The notes below the pieces were generated by a model. The model saw nothing but the letters and a program-made list of their open reading frames with translations. It searched no databases and was not told the origin of the DNA. From contig JAIRLL010000027.1 of NCBI GenBank assembly GCA_031259505.1, positions 1 to 9,262 on the forward strand: DNA of 9,262 nt. Reading direction: 5' to 3'. The DNA is from Tannerella sp. (GTDB taxonomy: Bacteria > Bacteroidota > Bacteroidia > Bacteroidales > Tannerellaceae). Shown here in pieces: positions 6,408 to 9,262 of this stretch (position 1 is its first letter; each line of letters begins with the position of its first letter). The position numbers were made by a program, and so were the translations under genes.

Positions 6408-6430
6408 CAGCAAAATTTATACTTGGATGA
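6404..6430 (+). other. Possible leader mini-ORF, 8 codons
   Basis: ATG 6404 to TGA 6428-6430 encodes MTAKFILG. It overlaps the previous mini-ORF by ATGA (6404-6407) and the SpoIIM start by ATGA (6427-6430), as expected if it coupled translation into the main gene. Chance is a real alternative in this AT-rich leader. Confidence 0.2.
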
Positions 6431-7389
6431 AAGAAGCGACCTTCATACGTCAGAATATCGAGAAGTGGAAGCGTTTCGAGACAGTGATTGATTCGGTGTC
6501 GAAGCAGGACCCCGGATTGTTGGCGGATGCGTACACGGAAATTGCGACCGACCTTTCTTTTTCGCGCAGCCATTATCCCCGTTCACGCATTACGATATAC
6601 CTGAACAATCTGGCGTCGGCGCTGCACAATACGCTGTACAAAAACAAAAAAGAATCGCATTCGCGCATCCTCCGGTTCTGGAAGACGGAGATTCCGCAGG
6701 TGATGTACGCCTCGCGGCGCGAACTGTTCTACTCGTTTCTGATCTTTGCTGTCAGTGCGGCTATCGGATGTGTTTCGACATTGAACGACCACGGCTTTGC
6801 CCGCCTGATTATGGGCGACGGCTATATCGACATGACGCTGGCGAATATCGAAGAAGGCAATCCGATGGGCGTGTACGGCCACATGCCGGCCGTACCGATG
6901 TTTCTTTATATTGTGATAAATAATGTAAAGGTATCGTTTATGATTTTTGCAATGGGGTGTCTGACAGGATTCGGGACGGGGATTATACTGTTCATCAATG
7001 GCGTGATGATCGGTTCGTTCGAGACGTTCTGCTTTCAGCAGCAAATCGGGACGGAGTCGCTGCTGGCGGTCTGGCTTCACGGCACGCTGGAGATTTCGGC
7101 AATTATCGTAGCCGGAGCGGCCGGCTTTGCGCTGGGCAACGGATGGCTTTTCCCGGGCACGTATTCGCGCGGGCATGCTTTCGTCGCGGGCGCCGGGAGG
7201 GGTGTGAAAATCATCATCGGAACCGTCCCCATATTTATCATTGCCGGATTTATCGAGAGTTTCCTTACGCGCCATACCGAAGCGCCGAACTGGCTCCGCG
7301 GCGGGTTCATCCTGCTTTCGCTGGCGTTTGTCATTTATTATTATATTGTCTTACCAATCAAATTACGTCATGGAATATCCGAATCCTAA
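6427..7389 (+). CDS. Stage II sporulation protein M-like membrane protein (SpoIIM/DUF95)
   Basis: A 320-residue inner-membrane protein of the SpoIIM superfamily. In spore formers SpoIIM acts with SpoIID/SpoIIP in engulfment; Bacteroidota do not sporulate, so the name records homology only. Residues 1-95 are a soluble helical domain (FIRQNIEKWKRFETV, SRITIYLNNLASALHNTLY). Hydrophobic segments then lie near 100-118, 168-192, 211-237, 262-281 and 292-312. The conserved HGTLEISA occurs at 218-225, the most diagnostic motif of the family. ATG 6427 gives the usual MKEATFIRQNIEKWK start. The gene opens a plus-strand operon and overlaps the next gene by 20 nt. With the RDD, DUF4129 and DUF4350 genes it forms a conserved cluster whose other usual partners are a MoxR ATPase and a DUF58 protein. 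Confidence 0.9.
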   Translation: MKEATFIRQNIEKWKRFETVIDSVSKQDPGLLADAYTEIATDLSFSRSHYPRSRITIYLNNLASALHNTLYKNKKESHSRILRFWKTEIPQVMYASRRELFYSFLIFAVSAAIGCVSTLNDHGFARLIMGDGYIDMTLANIEEGNPMGVYGHMPAVPMFLYIVINNVKVSFMIFAMGCLTGFGTGIILFINGVMIGSFETFCFQQQIGTESLLAVWLHGTLEISAIIVAGAAGFALGNGWLFPGTYSRGHAFVAGAGRGVKIIIGTVPIFIIAGFIESFLTRHTEAPNWLRGGFILLSLAFVIYYYIVLPIKLRHGISES

Positions 7390-8293
7390 AATCAAGTATT
7401 ACCGCATCAGGACATTCGGCGAGCGGCTGAATGCCTCGTTCGACTATCTGCGCGAGACGTGGAAACCGATGCTCAAGTTCACGCTCTACCTGATTCTGCC
7501 CATTTGCCTGATACAGTCGTTTGCCACCAACGCCGTCATGCGCGCTGCTTTCATTACGGGATACGGCAGCGACGGGAATGTACTGTCTTTCATTGCGAAT
7601 TATGCCGCCTACTATTTGTGCATACTGCTGGGGAGCGCTGTGCTCAGCGCCCTCGTCTATACCCTGATGCAGGAATATGAACGGCGGGAAACGCGCCTGA
7701 TGGACATCCGGCTGGCTGATTTCAAGCCTTTGCTGATAAGGAATTTCAAAAAGATTATCGGCGCGATGCTGCTGTTCGTTGTATTCCTGTTTTTGTATGC
7801 CGGAGTTATGATACTGCTGGTGTTCGTTTCGCCGTGGACGCTGATAGCTACCGTCCTGCTGCTGCTGGCCCTGCTGGTCGTGCTTGTCGTGCCGTTAGCG
7901 CTGTTTATCCCTCTGTATATTTTTGAAGACAAACCGCTCATTCCCGCGCTCCGGAGAGCGTTCGCCTGTGGCTTCAGGGCGTGGGGCGAAACTTTCCTGA
8001 TGATATTCGTATTCGGGATGCTTGCCAGCATCATCAATATGGCGACCATGATGCCCTGGTATATCCTGACGATTGTCGGGAACGTGATGGGCATGCTCGA
8101 CCCCGGGAGCGGAATCAACAGTCAGGCCTGGTACAACTTCCTGACGTATCTGCTGGGTATCATCCAGTCGTACGGGATTTACCTCAGTTCGATCGTCACG
8201 GCGACAGGGTATGCCTTCCAGTATTTCCACTTGCGCGAGAAGCAGGAAAGCGTTTCGCTGGACGTCAGTATCCGGGATTTCGACAAACTGTAA
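7370..8293 (+). CDS. Uncharacterised six-helix membrane protein of the SpoIIM-DUF4129 cluster
   Basis: A 307-residue inner-membrane protein of unknown function. The ATG at 7370 gives MEYPNPKIKYYRIRTFGERLNASFDYLRETWKP; TFGERLNASFDYLRE is typical of proteins at this position in Bacteroidota. Extending to the in-frame ATG at 7241 would add 43 residues lying inside the SpoIIM gene and is rejected. Seen by eye: a short amphipathic N-terminus, then hydrophobic stretches at about 37-55, 71-98, 130-153, 156-184, 210-232 and 252-285, with cytoplasmic-looking basic loops (EYERRETRLMD, ALRRAFACGFRAWGE). No enzymatic motif was recognised. It overlaps the SpoIIM gene by 20 nt and precedes the DUF4129 gene by only 11 nt, so the three are surely co-transcribed. 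A scaffold or partner role in the membrane module is inference. Confidence 0.83.
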   Translation: MEYPNPKIKYYRIRTFGERLNASFDYLRETWKPMLKFTLYLILPICLIQSFATNAVMRAAFITGYGSDGNVLSFIANYAAYYLCILLGSAVLSALVYTLMQEYERRETRLMDIRLADFKPLLIRNFKKIIGAMLLFVVFLFLYAGVMILLVFVSPWTLIATVLLLLALLVVLVVPLALFIPLYIFEDKPLIPALRRAFACGFRAWGETFLMIFVFGMLASIINMATMMPWYILTIVGNVMGMLDPGSGINSQAWYNFLTYLLGIIQSYGIYLSSIVTATGYAFQYFHLREKQESVSLDVSIRDFDKL

Positions 8294-8304
8294 GAAAAAG
8301 ACGA

Positions 8305-8943
8305 ATGATTCAGCCTGCAGATACCATTGCATACGACGCGGCCAGGATTGCCGACTACCAGTCCGACAGCCGTTTTGACTACAACAGCCAGTTGGGGGCG
8401 ATGGAATACAATCCCTTCAGGGCATTTTTCGAATGGCTGTCGGAACAGATCGGGCGTATCCTGCGCACCGATCAGGGTGATATGATTGCTTCATGGTTTC
8501 TGATCATTTTTTTTATCCTCGTCATGCTGTTTCTCGTGTACTTCATCCGGAAGATGCGTCCCGAACTCTTTATCCGTGAGAAGAAAAGAGAGACGCTTGC
8601 CTACAGGGTGGAAGAAGAAAACATTTACGGCATCGACTTCGAAAAAGAGTTGAAAACGGCGTTGGATGCAAACGATTTCAGGGCGGCGATACGGCTGCTC
8701 TACCTGCAGACGCTGCGTTTCATGGCAGACAGGCAGTGGATTGACTGGCAGATTTACAAGACGCCGACGGAATATACCCGCGAAATGAAACCGGCGGGAA
8801 TGAAACCGGCGTTTCGCCTGCTGACAAATCATTTCCTGCAAGTGCGGTACGGCAATTTCAGGGCGACGCGCGAAGTGTATGACGCGATGTGCGGCCTGCA
8901 GGACAAACTGAAGAAAGGAGGAAGCGATGATGCGATCGGGTAA
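8305..8943 (+). CDS. DUF4129 domain-containing membrane protein
   Basis: A 212-residue protein with one membrane segment. ATG 8305 gives MIQPADTIAYDAARIADYQS, the usual start for the Bacteroidota version; the 11-nt gap after the previous stop fits an operon. Residues 1-60 are polar with an amphipathic FRAFFEWLSEQIGRIL stretch, about 62-81 is a single hydrophobic helix (IASWFLIIFFILVMLFLVYF), and about 105-195 is the DUF4129 domain: ANDFRAAIRLLYLQTLRFMA, WIDWQIYKTPTEYTRE and FLQVRYGNFRA are the conserved blocks. There is no signal peptide, so which side of the membrane the domain faces is uncertain. DUF4129 sits C-terminally in transglutaminase-like proteins of MoxR/DUF58 clusters; here it stands alone. 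Its biochemical role is unknown. It overlaps the next gene by 17 nt. Confidence 0.87.
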   Translation: MIQPADTIAYDAARIADYQSDSRFDYNSQLGAMEYNPFRAFFEWLSEQIGRILRTDQGDMIASWFLIIFFILVMLFLVYFIRKMRPELFIREKKRETLAYRVEEENIYGIDFEKELKTALDANDFRAAIRLLYLQTLRFMADRQWIDWQIYKTPTEYTREMKPAGMKPAFRLLTNHFLQVRYGNFRATREVYDAMCGLQDKLKKGGSDDAIG

Positions 8944-9262
8944 TAAAATCTTCTTCCTGCTGATTGCCGTCTTCCTTGCGCTGACGTTTCTGTATCAGTA
9001 TTTCACGCCGGAAAAGTTCATCTGGACGGAATCATATAACCGGTACGACAGGCAGCCGTTCGGCAGTTACGTGTTCGACGATGTCGTTTCCTCGTCGGTC
9101 GGCGACTACCGGATTGAGGACAAGACTTTCTTCCAGTATTATTATGATTTGACATACGGCGATTATTATGCCGGTGCGCCATACGGTTCCGGCGACGCCG
9201 GTGAGGAAGAATATGTCCCGGAAGAGAAAGAATACGGCGTCGACGGATACGAGCCGGAAGAG
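8927..9262 (+). CDS. DUF4350 domain-containing protein, N-terminal part, with acidic tyrosine-rich insertion
   Basis: The frame is open to the window edge; 112 residues are visible. Two consecutive ATGs (8927 and 8930) are possible starts; AAAGGAGGA at 8914-8922 is an unusually good ribosome-binding site for this phylum and suits either. Seen: a membrane anchor or signal-anchor at about 8-22 (IFFLLIAVFLALTFL), then FIWTESYNRYDRQPFGSYVFDDVVSSS at 31-57, the characteristic opening of Bacteroidota DUF4350 proteins, and IEDKTFFQ at 63-70. From about 71 onward comes YYYDLTYGDYYAGAPYGSGD and then EEEYVPEEKEYGVDGYEPEE, a low-complexity Tyr/Glu/Gly/Asp stretch still running at the edge. Other family members continue at this point with a glutamine-amidotransferase-like beta strand. 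The protein probably projects into the periplasm. Function is unknown. Confidence 0.8.
   Translation, partial: MMRSGNKIFFLLIAVFLALTFLYQYFTPEKFIWTESYNRYDRQPFGSYVFDDVVSSSVGDYRIEDKTFFQYYYDLTYGDYYAGAPYGSGDAGEEEYVPEEKEYGVDGYEPEE

Noticed and set aside
7241..7369. Upstream start at 7241 for the six-helix membrane protein
   Set aside because: The extra 43 residues lie wholly within the SpoIIM coding region in another frame; TFGERLNASF near the N-terminus fits ATG 7370.

Overview
The window looks like a chromosomal segment of a Bacteroidota bacterium, most likely of the order Bacteroidales. The evidence is the gene set: a PaaI-type thioesterase of a form common in Bacteroides relatives, and an RDD / SpoIIM / membrane protein / DUF4129 / DUF4350 cluster typical of that phylum. 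Two TAnnTTTG promoter boxes also point there. Coding regions are GC-rich for the group. A Tannerella-like relative is possible but unproven.

Region 1 (1-4335, plus strand) is the end of a surface-polysaccharide or protein-glycosylation locus. It holds the C-terminal part of a polysaccharide deacetylase-like protein, a complete UDP-GlcNAc 2-epimerase (wecB, making UDP-ManNAc), and two GT-B glycosyltransferases. The genes overlap by 4 and 8 nt where they adjoin. The exception is a gene-free gap of 432 nt (1512-1943) between wecB and the first glycosyltransferase. This gap holds two kinds of repeat: a 106-bp palindromic MITE-like element flanked by perfect 8-bp direct repeats, and a tandem array of four complete units plus one degraded unit, each led by the dyad TACAC-N-GTGTA.

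Region 2 (4314-6295, minus strand) reads towards region 1. In transcription order it holds an RDD-family membrane protein, a secreted LolA-like/DUF4412-type protein and a hotdog-fold thioesterase. The thioesterase and the last glycosyltransferase overlap tail to tail by 22 nt.

Region 3 (6427-9262, plus strand) starts divergently from the RDD gene, across a 131-nt spacer with facing promoter boxes. It encodes a SpoIIM/DUF95 membrane protein, an uncharacterised six-helix membrane protein, a DUF4129 protein and the start of a DUF4350 protein cut by the window edge. In Bacteroidota such clusters usually continue with a MoxR AAA+ ATPase and a DUF58 protein, which would lie beyond the window. RDD plus region 3 is best read as one widespread but functionally poorly understood envelope module.

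No tRNA, rRNA, CRISPR array, transposase gene or convincing intrinsic terminator was seen.
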